From Sipunculus nudus (lineage: Eukaryota > Annelida > Sipuncula > Golfingiida > Sipunculidae), in assembly GCA_026874595.1 (NCBI GenBank), contig CM049318.1:9590741-9654740 (forward strand): 64,000 nt of DNA, written 5' to 3'. Every line of letters begins with the position of its first letter. Position 1 is the stretch's first letter. The translations under genes and the position numbers were made by a program. Below are positions 35,066 through 46,530 of this stretch, piece after piece. The notes under the pieces were generated by a model that saw only the letters and a program-made list of their open reading frames with translations, had not been told where the DNA came from and searched no databases.

Positions 35066-38000
35066 AGTAAATTAATATTCTTGCTGTATTGACCACAGAC
35101 GTGGCGTCGCATGAGTAGTTGTCATATCGACACTAATAAAAATAATACGAAAGAATTATATCCTCGTTTGACAATGCCAAATTATCGGTTGTGTTACAAA
35201 GGAGAAACTGCATAATAACTGGCGGAGAGAGAAATGTCTCACCCGATGAGAGCAGGTTATGTATACACATCGAGGTCCTGGGACCATTCAGCATAAGAAT
35301 TCCCGCATTCCAGAACTGTCATGTGGCCAGGTGTCACAGTTCAGTGCACACATAAAATAACGTGTCGTTTGGTTCCAAATGTGTACATCGGTTATACAAG
35401 CATCGCCAGGACGCTGTGACTTTTTTATTTACCTGTGACAGTTTCTATTTAGTACAGTTTCTAGTCATGCATCAAATATCTTTAACCAAGGGACATTAAT
35501 TCAAATAGAGCCAAATTCACTTACTTTTATATTTGATTGCTTTGCAAATTTAATTGCTATTTTCATACCGACGTATACAAGGCATGAGTACAATTTAGCT
35601 CATTAGATGTGCACTTATTTAAGTGAGTTTTAAATCCAAATTAGATCCATAAAGCATATATTATTTTAAATCTTTTAAAAATATGTATACCATCTAAAAG
35701 AATACAGTGCCAGGTTTCAAATAATGTTAACTTTATCGGGTCGTTAATAAATCTAAAACATCTTTTAGATTATTTTAGATATATGGCTTTTTTTCCAGAT
35801 GTACAACCTCAACGTGGCACATGCTACTATATGTGTGGAAATTCTCCCGATTCTGTTCATAAACTTTTCAGTAAGATGTTACACTAAATATGTCACAATA
35901 ATTTTGCATAAGTTGCCCGGAATTTGGCTATTTATTTTGATAATGGATAGTTTTATGATTATGAGACTTGTATAAAATGGTAATGCGTTCCACTAAAACT
36001 ATTAATCATGCCAATTTGGCTTGTTTACTAAAAATAGATAGACCCACTGTATAGATAGATTTTGTTTTCGAACATGTATTTCTATGATATAGTGTCCCTT
36101 AAAACTGTTGGGTTGATCCCCTTTATAGAAATGTTTCACAGTGATAGGAATATTATAACTTATATCAGTCCTTGCGTCAAATCAGTTCTTTTTATCCCGC
36201 ATGTACAGGTAACGTCTTGCCCTCTAGATTCATGCGTCAAGACAAGAACATTCTGTAATTATACTTAAGTTCTCTGATACAACATTTTACCTGTCAATTA
36301 TCGACCTCGTGGGCAATCGTAATTACTAAAATTAAATAAATTTGATTGAAATGCCCTTCGCTTAACGTCCACGTTAATAGTTGTTATTATTCACAGCAGC
36401 AGTTCTGTCATTTTCATCATGTTTTTATATATCAAAAAGTAGATAAACTTCTGTGTGATAAAACATCATGAAATGATATAGACAAAGTAATTTTATACAT
36501 TTAATTGCATCTATGCTTTATGTTAGCTGTTATATCAGTAACAACTCTTTAAGAAGATACCTCAAATATTAATCAAATTTCTGCGTGTAAACGAAAAGTA
36601 AAACCAATAAAATAAAATGATTAACATATATTTTTGTAAAATAAAATATGTAAAATATATTTGTCGGAGGCCTGCAGTATCTCTTACATATATATAATCC
36701 AAAAAATGATATTGTATGTAATAGCAGTCTAATTGTTTATATTTTACAACTTGCCGTACCGCCGGAGTTTCGATTCTTGCGCGGGGTTCTGTAAGCTGTT
36801 TTTTTTTGTATTATTTAATTCTATTCAAGTAATAAAGTGACTAATTAACCTCAGCAGAGCTTATACCGTACTTTAAAAAGGTGCGACTTTAATGATATTA
36901 TATAAACAGACATAATTTTGTAGGTGTGCATGTTAAAAGAAACTTATTTTACAGCGCCAATAAACAATTATCATTTTTAGTAAATAAACACGTAAATCAT
37001 ATAATTTAATATTTAACAGTAAATGCATATATTCAAATCCTTAATTTGTTTAGTAAAGAAGTAACATGATTGGTTTTAGAGACCTCAGGAGCTCATATTG
37101 AGTGGACAAATTCTCAAATCTCAGTTCTCAGTTAATAAAAACTGTCCCAATTACAAAGATAGAACATAGATCGGTGTTTATAGTAAATAATGTTACTGAA
37201 TAACTCCTCCAGATGTCACTAGCACTTGCTTACTTAATTTTAATTCACTCTTTCCTGAGAAGAACCAGGCCTCATGTCAATGATTTACACACTTTACCTT
37301 ATGCGAGGACAAAGATACAAATAAAGCAGGCAGATATGGGCATTCCAATGCTAAATAATTTATACCAAGCAGTGATTTATAAACTTTATTGTGGGTAAGT
37401 CCTCGTACAGAATAAGGATGAAATATGAATCCAGGACCCAGAGGATCCCGAGAAAACCCCATGGTCTGTGTCACTGCGCGTCCAATGTTTGTCTACATTT
37501 TCTTTAAACACCAGGTGGTTCAGACGTATTCATTATCTGTCATGACTAGGGCTAGTTGGTTTCAGGATCTCATGTGTTCTCTCGTACATGATTGTTTGTT
37601 TATTTTCTTTATGCTTGGACATGAATCAGTCATAAATCCACACGCACGTGGTGTCATAACATTTTATGTTTCAAGGGGTAACAATGGGACATGTGTGTTG
37701 AATATACCCATGAAAAAGTACCATTAAGGCCAAAGAAAAAGGTTGGGGTTCTCGGGCACTTTTTCCAGCAGTCGAGGGCGATTTTAGTTTTACCTTTTTT
37801 TGTATGATTCGATAAAAGTTTCATATGATCAGGGAAAAGCATGAAAATAACAGAATTGTTTTGCTAAACAGGTCAAAGCTATTCATAATGAAGGAAATCT
37901 GACCAAAATTTTATTATTTTATCTTCTTGAAAAACTGTACGAGCGGCTTGAGCTCAAAATTGGTAAGTTTCTAATGAAAATCAAAATGATTTTTTTTCCA

Positions 38001-38410
38001 TGCGGAGGGTAAGGGGGTGGTTAAATTCGCGGGCGGTGCCTAAGAACCCTAAACCCTACTTTAATTTTATTCTTTTGGCCTTAGACGTAAATGACACATT
38101 TGTATGCTTCTAATCATATCATGGTTATATGGTTTTGGACTCGCACAGCACTATCTCAGTTTGTAGTTTTTAGGTGATGCGATGTACGATTGACTAATCA
38201 ACACGTGCCCATATCAATATAACCTATCATATTCGCGAAGTTATGTCTCGTATCTACAGAATGTATGTGCCTAATCAATGTTAAGATCGTATGCCTGAAG
38301 CCCTAGTTGAAGGAGACTGCCCTAAACCATTCTTGTAATTTGTTTATCGTCAGTTTTACTAAATATGCACCGTCAACCATTTAATGCTTAGTGCTGACTG
38401 AATATCTTTT
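35066..38410. other. Long gene-poor AT-rich stretch
   Basis: Only short frames without domains (36062-36268, 37213-37398, 37425-37727) are present. No splice-consistent exon chain or repeat end was found. A (TA)n tract follows at 38418-38461. Confidence 0.45.
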
Positions 38411-38416
38411 TGAAAG

Positions 38417-38417
<1 letters not shown>

Positions 38418-38461
<44 letters not shown>
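38418..38461. repeat. (TA)n microsatellite
   Basis: About 22 TA units, just downstream of the lectin gene's 3' end. Confidence 0.9.
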
Positions 38462-38465
<4 letters not shown>

Positions 38466-38955
38466 AGTTGTTTAAATATAAGGATATACATTTCGCTATT
38501 ATCGCATCAATTACACTCATGTCATCAAAATAAAGATCGGGGAATTAAAAGTCACACTACTTGCATAATACCTTAAAAAAGGGCAGCACACAAACACAAC
38601 GAAAGTTGATACAGGTAAGAAACTACACAAATTTGAAGGTTGATGAATTTATTCACTTCTAAATATATCACTTAGAGATTACAAAACACTGTATTTGTGA
38701 TTTTTTTATGGTTCTTTCCCACCTCTGTTTCCCATATGGAAGTAATTGTTAATTGTAATGTTACAAACGCATTTGCAGCTTTAATGAATTTCAGCCAATA
38801 GCAATGCCTTCATGTAATATACTTACAAAAGGTACCTCAAATGAACAGAGTTCGAGTTTGAGAGTTCCTTGGGGAACGTATTTGCTTTTTCAGGTACATA
38901 TATTTGTACCATAGAAGTAAAATGTCATATCTATGTCAAACATCACGAATTTAAC

Positions 38956-41900
38956 CTAACCAATCACAGGAAATTCGCACAAGTACGGTTTTCGGTAGCT
39001 GCAGACGTAGCGGTACCATTTACCAAATCCGTTACTCCAGCTGTGAGGCTGAAGAGACAAACAACGCATGTTGCTCTGAATCTTGTCGCCGAATACATGA
39101 TGCCAGTTAGTATAGCCAGAGTTGATGGGGAGATTATCACGTACCCATTTCCATGTTCCATCATGTTTTCCGCCAATCCAAACCTGGGTAAACCGACAAC
39201 GAATTGGGCATCCTGGAAAGAATTACGAATTATGAATATTCTTACAGAAAAGAATTTCACAAATACCTTCATTTCCATTTAGTGATTGACAGTAGGCACA
39301 CCATCGGAGAAAGTTCACAAGATAATTAATAAGAGAATAAATACTTATTGAAAAAACTCCAGGAAAGGATTGGTGTACAGAATGATATATGTGACAGTTT
39401 TGTTTGTTTGTTTTTAAATGTGACTGAGAGGTTTTAGCCGGGCCGCTGCTGTATAAAAAATATCTAAGGTTGTCCGAGCAATTGGCAGGTATGCGCAGGC
39501 AGGTTTCCTTTGACAGACAGAGATCTCCCGGAGTAGGTAAATATCTCCGCGTTGTTCAGTGTTGAGACTAGGAATTAAATTACAGGTTCTGGAGGATAGC
39601 GGCCAGATGCAGGCTTGAGCGTTATTTTGTAGACTGATCATCAGGCTAAAGACTCTTGATGCTTGGTAGAATGTGTGATGAACGTGTACTTACAGGTCGG
39701 GTTTCTTTTAAAAATGAAACCAGGAAGCTAAACATTTCTCTTGTAACAAAGTCCGAAATTATTTAGCCTTACCTTCACTGTTTGTTCTTGTGTGATCGGA
39801 AAACAATTACGTTGCCAAAACATTTTTGCCGTTCCATCGTATAGTAAATTAAATATGACAACTTTAGCAAGCAGTATTAAAAAAATTATATCAGTCTATG
39901 GATAAGGTAATGTTGCTTATATTTGAAACATTTGAATATAAATTATAACAGTTTAATTTTAAAGATTATAAAAGCATGCAATGTCACTAAAAAAAACAGT
40001 TAAAAACTGCGTGTAAAAAAACGAACCCGGGAAAAATTTGTATCCATATGAGCAGTGCGCATATACCTCTGCCCGATTGTATATGCCCTTGCCTACTGGA
40101 GCAGACTACGCATGCGCACTACGTAGACTCATGTCTGGCGACAAACAAGTTGACAATAATAGAGCCTGATTTTTTTTTTGGAACACAATGTTCACTTTCT
40201 GTTCACTTGTGGGAAACCAATTTAATGCACGTGTGCAACATACCGCAGGGGACCAAGGTTAAAGTCACGGTGGCGAGGACTTCACATGCTTGGCTGGCCG
40301 CTTATTTTTTATAATGTGAATATATCCAAAGCGGCCATGGAGATTGGTACAATTAATTAAATCAGTGAAATGAATTCGAATCTCAATAGTTTAAGAAATC
40401 ATCGAGGCTCAATAAACGTCATGTTATTCAATCAAACCGACTTGCATGAATCGCGTTGTTTTTCGAGGTTTGACAGAATAGTTTCAGATGGTTTGACATG
40501 GAATTTGGTGTGACCGCAGTTAAACCTCGATTCGTCTTTCCATCATACTGACTTGGTGTCATATATTATGTTTTTGGAAATATGCACTGGAGTGCTTGCT
40601 ATTTTCTTAAATATGTTACATTAGTTTTTCATGGTTGTTTGAGTGTGACCTTGGCACTGATCTTAAGGCAAATGTACTATAAAAGAATAAAAAATGCAAC
40701 TGTGGATTTCAATACGAAATTACATATATGACACTTCTGTAAAATCACATGGGACACGGAAGCTACATTCATTAATCACTTTTATAATGTTTGGCGAAAC
40801 AACTACTAGTATACATTTAAAAGAAATAGAACTATTTTCTTCTGAAAAACGACACAAATACAAAACATATGTTTCATTCTCATCAGATTAATGCGCTTAA
40901 ATTTAAAATTTTTGCGTATTTCAACAATGCTTAAATGGGGCCTCACTGAGGCGTAACTGGTTGAAGGGTACAATCATATTTTCTTTCCAGTGGTATATCC
41001 TCTAATTCAGCAAATAAAGGTAAGTATGAAATACCTGTCCTTCTGACCAAAGCCTCTACAACCTTTTGGTCGGCAGGGCTGTTGATTGTGGCGAGCCAGC
41101 CTCCCCTTCTTTTGCAGTCGTCTGAGGCATCCGTCCATGACTTGTAGGATGTGTTATACAGCATGAATCGACTCCGCAGGTTGGCTGAAAAGAACTTATA
41201 GGTAAATAATAGTTCTTGTTTGCTATGGCATGAAAATTAGGAATTACCTACAGCCACAACGCACAGATGAATTGTATTAGTGAAGAGACAGGAAGTATTT
41301 TTGTCAACATAATATTTTTTTTATAAATTTGGTAGGCTGAAGTAAAAATTATACGCCAGTGATAAGGCCATCTTGGAAACAAGAAACTCAAATGGTTAAT
41401 ATTACAGATTGTACTCAGTCCCATTCCTCTAATGTTATATAGGTAAAAATAGCAAAGACAGACACTCCTAGTTGAATTTATGTGATTACTTTTCCTATGA
41501 TTTAAATGAATGAGCTTGATAAAAGTCTATTAAATGAATGAGTCAATGCAATGCTCAAGGACAAGATTGCATCTGAATTGGTGGTCAGCCTATGAACTCT
41601 CTGTAGCTGAAGCTGATCTACCGGCCAGGTTCTGTTCGGACGTAGCCTGAAGGCAACGTTAAAGATGTAATGGAAGAATCGTATGTTAACATATAGCTTA
41701 TGATGAAATGCTTTACACAGTTTACATAGATAAAACTGTTACATTCGTGTTATGCCGAGACACAAATGGCTGTTAAACCTTGATAAACATTGGAAGCATA
41801 TGGCGGCCACTTCCCCTAGTAGTGATGAAAGCACCCTGAAAATGGGTTAATTATTTCAATTTTATTATCATATACAACAAATATGATCCGGAACTTTGAA

Positions 41901-43021
41901 AACCAATCTGTTTTTAACGCTTAAAGTCATGCTTCTCTCCAATACCTTGCACATTGTTGGTCACTCTGACTTGATTGTTGGTTTCAAAGATTTCGCACTT
42001 AGCTCCCCCAATATTTTAACAGTATAAACAGTAGTAGCTTATCAACAGACTGCGTTACGTAATCATGTTGTCGATCATCTGTTATCATCTGTGACTGGAG
42101 GATAATGATTTTGTTAGAAGCAAAATCGTTTGGCCATTACTTTTTCCATACCCATACCGAGTCACGTACAGTGTAACCTGTCTGAAAGACCATCTGTCCA
42201 TTAAGACCACCCTTGAGTGAACCAAAAGGATTCACATTGGTTGTATCTGACCTGTATATGACCACCTGTAAATAAAGACCACTTTTGTCCAGTCCCATGA
42301 GTGGTTCTGATTACACAGGTTTTACTGTATTTTTCTTAAAGTCTGAATAGGAGTAAATCTGGAGCTATAACATTACATGATGCCTGACGTCCACATATTA
42401 TTGTAATATATTGAACAAACCATACGCTTCGAGGAATTTAAGTAGACAGCAACATACGTGCGCATGACGACCTCTGACACGCCTTCACCGTCAGAGTCAG
42501 TTCGTCTTTGGGGCCACCAAGGCATCTTCTGAACTGGACGCCAGGTCCGCAGCTTGACGAACAACTTGTCCACGACAACCATCGGGAACACGCATTCCTA
42601 TAAAAAAAATTTACATGTCTGCCTTGATAAAACGTCAAAAAATATAGTCAACTAGGTTTGGTGTAACGTATCACATCAGTCACGGAACTGTGGGAACACC
42701 AAAGATATAGAGACATAAAGGGGTTGATGGAGATCCGGAATGCAGCCCTGTTGCCAGGGTATGTATATCATCAAACCTGTCTGTCCTTCTCTCTCTCTCT
42801 CTCATATTTAATTCCCATTTTAATACACAATTATGTGATATAAGTTGTCAGTTTATTTTATGTTAAGTTAAACTCGTTTGGAATTGTGACCAATAGAAGG
42901 GTTATGTTGCGCTGTTTAAGTCACCTTATACGTACTGTGGCTTTACGGAGGCAGCATTTACCAGCAGGATGAAGGACCCTATTGCCAAGAACGCGGTTCT
43001 CCGTGTCAGATCCATCTTCAT
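38956..43021 (-). CDS. Secreted thrombospondin type-1 / C-type lectin protein, four exons
   Basis: Exons on the minus strand: 43021-42936, 42597-42458, 41184-41035 and 39212-38956. Their lengths (86, 140, 150, 257) sum to 211 codons, 210 residues plus stop, and all junctions have GT/AG and matching phases. Residues 1-24 are a signal peptide (hydrophobic AFLAIGSFILLV). Residues 30-75 are a TSP1 repeat (WLSWTSC, CGPGVQFRRC, six Cys). Residues 82-209 are a C-type lectin domain: SWTDASDDC (Cys99), GGWLATI, WIGG (137-140), Cys176, Cys196, YLCEF (Cys204). The usual Ca2+/sugar motifs EPN or QPD and WND are absent, so calcium-dependent sugar binding is doubtful. Cys127 and Cys131 are extra. A candidate poly-A signal (AATAAA, minus) is at 38648-38653. 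Innate recognition or extracellular matrix roles are typical of such proteins, but inferred here. Confidence 0.85.
40085..40322. repeat. Dispersed repeat in lectin intron 3 (copy 1)
   Basis: Direct, diverged copy of 43507-43742. Shared blocks are CAGACT(A)CG, ACTACGTAGAC, ATGC/ATGTCTGGCGACAA, GAGCCTGA, GGAACACAATGTTCACTT, GTTCACTTGTGG and GTGAGGACTT. The pair brackets the first three exons of the lectin gene. Confidence 0.6.
42167..42329. mobile_element. Small mariner-like MITE in lectin intron 2
   Basis: Ends CAGTGTAACCTGTCTGA (from 42169) and TTACACAGGTTTTACTG (to 42327) form imperfect terminal inverted repeats. They are flanked by TA on both sides, the target duplication of Tc1/mariner elements. 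The interior has four AAGACCAC or ATGACCAC repeats. About 160 bp, no coding. Confidence 0.6.
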
Positions 43022-43506
43022 GGAGCACGGAGCCGGTATGTCTGACTGTCAGGAAAGATGAATCTAAAATGGGCTCAAAACAATCTCTTGAAGAGTATGG
43101 AGACGGGTCTGTGCTTCATGAAGCGTGGAGAATGCGCCCGCTAACGCACACTGACACTGATCGTTAGTTTTTTTCTCTCTCTTAAAACAGTCCTTATATT
43201 GCAAAAAAGAAAGGCCTAGCCTGAACCAGAAAGTTTTATGGTACTGTTACGACAGGTTTTTTTTTAGAGTTCCTGTTGAATAAGGTCAAGTTATACCGAC
43301 AAGCTCGACAATTTTACATTGGTATTATAGCAAATAATATTAAATTTATACACTATTGAAAAACTAAAGGCGTCTTCCATTAATAAGCCTGTCCCGTGAA
43401 CTAATTCAAATGGAGCCTCTTCTATAAATGAAAGTGATGGAAGGTCGATTTGATAAATGTTAGTATAACATTCCGCAAATAACGCAGTAGAATCAGTACT
43501 TGTTTG

Positions 43507-43742
43507 TCGGTACAGACTTCTAATGCGGACTACGTAGACGCATGCATAGCGACAATGCAGTTGAGAGTAAAAGAGCCTGAAATTTTTCGGAACACAATGT
43601 TCACTTGATGTTCACTTGTGGTAAACAAGTTGAACGCACGTGCCGATGCAACATAAGACAGGGGACTCCGTTATAGGTTAAAGGTTGAAGCTATCGCTGT
43701 GAGGACTTTACATGTTTTTTCATTATCATTTTGTGAATACTT
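43507..43742. repeat. Dispersed repeat upstream of the lectin gene (copy 2)
   Basis: Matches 40085-40322 in the same orientation. It lies about 490 bases upstream of the lectin start codon, between it and the MITE that hosts the BEL element. Confidence 0.6.
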
Positions 43743-43822
43743 CAGGAGTGGGCGGATGCAGGATTTAGGAAAAGGTGGGATCATACCAGGAGGACCAATG
43801 ACAAAATCTAGAGAAAGGTCCC

Positions 43823-44634
43823 TGTTCCGTTCACTAGAAAGTTAGTTTTGTATTTTATTTGCTTTTCTTATAGTTTTAAAATGCCAAGCGTATTTGCTGT
43901 ATATGCTGCCATCTGCCGGTCGGTGATGTGACTATACTTGTTTTTTAATACAAGGCTGCCACCTACTGGTGTACATTAACATAATTTATGCTTTATGAGG
44001 TTCTTTGTTCTGTGTAACCGCTGGAAGTTAAAAAGTCTGCCTAAGAAGTAAGTTTATCCCTTTATACTCATATATCTAGATCTTAACTTGCTATAACTGT
44101 TTTCTTAAGGTATTAAGGAATGTATAGAACAGATATTCAGGGAATAACAACTTTGTATTAGTTCTGTAACTTTATGAGAACAGTGTCCTCATTGTCGACC
44201 TTTTTTTTGCGCCTGTGTTGCTGTAACATTCAGACCTCGTATGTCTACTCAAGTTTCATATATTCTGTTTACGAAATCTTGTCCGTTTTGTAGCGAAATA
44301 TTCGGGTTATGAATAAAAATACAATAGATGTGGATCATTAACGTATTTAAAGAGTATAATTCCCATTGAATATTTGACAGAAGAAATAGCCGATAACTAT
44401 AAAATTGTTTAATATAGTTTGTTGCCACTAGATGGCGCTGAGTGTCCGTATGCTGTAAAGTTCAGTGATTATTTGCTGTCTTTATCAAACTTGATTTATT
44501 ATTTTATATATGTAGAATGTGACTTGTTATTACATTTTGTTTATTATTTGCTTTGTTGTAGATCGAATAAAAGCCTTATACGATTGGCAGATATGAGTTG
44601 TGTCTTTATGTAAAGATGGGCCTGTGACCCACTA
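43823..44634 (+). repeat. BEL/Pao 5' LTR
   Basis: 812 bp, begins TGTTCCG and ends CCCACTA, where the 3' LTR has CCCACCA. So the terminal CA is mutated to TA here. An AATAAA lies at 44566-44571. Directly after it (44635 on) no TGG-type primer binding site is evident. Confidence 0.9.
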
Positions 44635-44728
44635 CAAAATTCGATTTCTGATGCTGCTGTGTACTGTTTGAACTGTGCTGCTGATACTGGGTTCTACACA
44701 AGAGCTGTAGATACTGGTTCAAACAATC

Positions 44729-45953
44729 ATGTCTTCAGATGAAGTCAAAGTACAGAGGCGCACTGCTAGTGCTGCTTTAACTCGTACAGCTAAACGGTTG
44801 TCCAAGCAAATCGATGGACAGAGACCTAAAGAAGAAGTAAGAAATTCTTTAAGAGATTTAGAATCGAGTTTCCAAAATTTAGTCTCTGTGCATGATAAAT
44901 ATTCAGAGACTGTTGACGATGAAGAATTTGAAAAACAGGAATCCTGGATAGAGGATCGCCAAAATTACTACATGGAATATGAGGGAAAAGCTAACGATTA
45001 TTTAGGCCCAAAACCTGAGTCTGCGGTATCTGAACTATCAGTGTTTGATGAGATTCCCTGTGATATTAATGAACACTCTGATGTTGGTCAAGAAACATCA
45101 GCTATTGCTGTCCGACATGTAAATCCTTCTGCTCTGAAAATGGAAAAACCAAAGCTACCAAAGTATAGTTGGGACATTCGCGACTTCAATACTTTCAAGG
45201 CCGACTTCAAACATCTGGTAGAGTCCAATTATGGAAAAAGAGACTGCATCACAATGTTGAGAACTTGTCTCTCTGGAAAACCCCTCGAGCTCATAAAAGG
45301 TGTAGGAAATGACTACGACGCTGCTTGGGAGTATTTGAATTCAATATACGGTGACCCTCGGTTTGTAGCCGATGTTGTAACACAAGAACTTACCAAGTTC
45401 AGACCTCTAAGAGATGGCGAAGACAAGGTTTTGTGAACTTGTACATCTGATAAATAGGAGTTACAATACTTTGAAAGAAGTTGACAGGCCGCACGACATG
45501 GATAACAATCATATCATTGCCATTATTGAGCAGAAAATGAATTCGGATGACAGGAAAGTGTGGGCCAGGTATCTAGAAGAAGGCAAACGCGTGGCAACAC
45601 TGGAGTCCTTACTCCAATGGATGACTGTGGAGATGAAATCCAGAATGAGGGCTACTGCTGCAGTGCGATGCTCTAGTAATCCGCAACGTGGTAACGTGAA
45701 CTTAGTCTCTGAAACAAGAGTGCATCATAAATGTTGGCTGTGTCAGTCTTCGAACCACTGGGTTGACCAGTGTTACAAGTTCAAAGCCATGGATCCTGAT
45801 AATAGACTGAAAGCGGCCAAAGAACACCGTGCTTGCTTCAGCTGTCTGAAGAGAGCCTCTAAGGACCATAATGTCTCTAACTGCTCCCGTAGACGGAGAT
45901 GTACTGATAAATTTAATTTTTCATCACGGTCTGTTACACCCCACTACTGTTAA
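44729..45953 (+). pseudogene. BEL/Pao gag, frameshifted
   Basis: The first frame (44729-45436) has a coiled N-terminal region (AALTRTAKRLSKQI) and a DUF1759-type capsid segment around KLPKYSWDIRDFNTFK, ending at a stop right after FRPLRDGED. The sequence continues in another frame (45414-45953) with FCELVHLINR, then cysteine knuckles CWLCQSSNHWVDQC and CFSCLKRASKDHNVSNC, which bind the element's RNA. A further frame change near 45900 leads into the protease. The breaks look like small indels and not a conserved programmed frameshift. Confidence 0.85.
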
Positions 45954-46530
45954 TTCTGCTGTCAGTTCTGAATCAGTGAATGTTAACCATGCTGATGTAA
46001 GTTCCAGTTCTGTGAATGTGAATAGTGGCGATGCTGTTGCAAATGGTTCTTATAATGTCACTGCTGCATTTGAAAAGGGAGAAGCTATGCTTCCTATTGT
46101 CACTGTGAATGTGTTAGGTCATAATCAAGCTGAGGTTACAGGAAATGTATTGCTAGATTCTGGGGCTCAGCTCAGCTTGATTAAAACATCATTAGCTGAT
46201 ACTCTGAAGTTGAAAGATAAACCTGTCACAATTGCTGTTACCAAACTAGGTGGTACTGAGGAAGTGTTGAAAACCAAGCAGTATAAGGTGCGTTTACGTC
46301 CTGTAGATAAGAATTATGTTTATGTTGTAAATGCTGTAGGCATACCATGTATCAATGATGATGTTACTGAAGTCAAGGTAGGTGAGATAGAGAGATGTTT
46401 CAATCTCAGTCAAAACAGTTTACACCGTGATGGTGGATCTGTAGATTTGCTTGTAGGAATTGATCATGCTGTGTTACACGGTGGTGAAACACGTGAATTT
46501 GGTAATCTAGTGGTTAGAAATTCACCTTAG
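45871..46530 (+). pseudogene. BEL/Pao aspartic protease segment
   Basis: A retropepsin-type active site LLDSGAQLSLI (Asp at 46156-46158) and the later LLVGIDH segment fit the DUF1758 protease of BEL elements, which cuts the polyprotein. A hydrophilic Ser/Val/Asn-rich linker precedes it. The frame ends with a TAG at 46528-46530. The neighbouring frame carries the expected continuation from 46527, consistent with a one-base change. Confidence 0.8.

Noticed and set aside
36755-36800. tRNA-like GTTTCGATTC stretch
   Set aside because: No acceptor or anticodon stems could be paired around it.
38869-39282. Plus-strand 137-codon frame and minus-strand 104-codon frame over lectin exon 4
   Set aside because: Both are shadows; the minus strand in the splice-consistent frame gives the lectin C-terminal half.
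44419-44613. Open frame repeated at 50511-50924 as a duplicated gene
   Set aside because: Both lie in the two LTRs of the BEL element.
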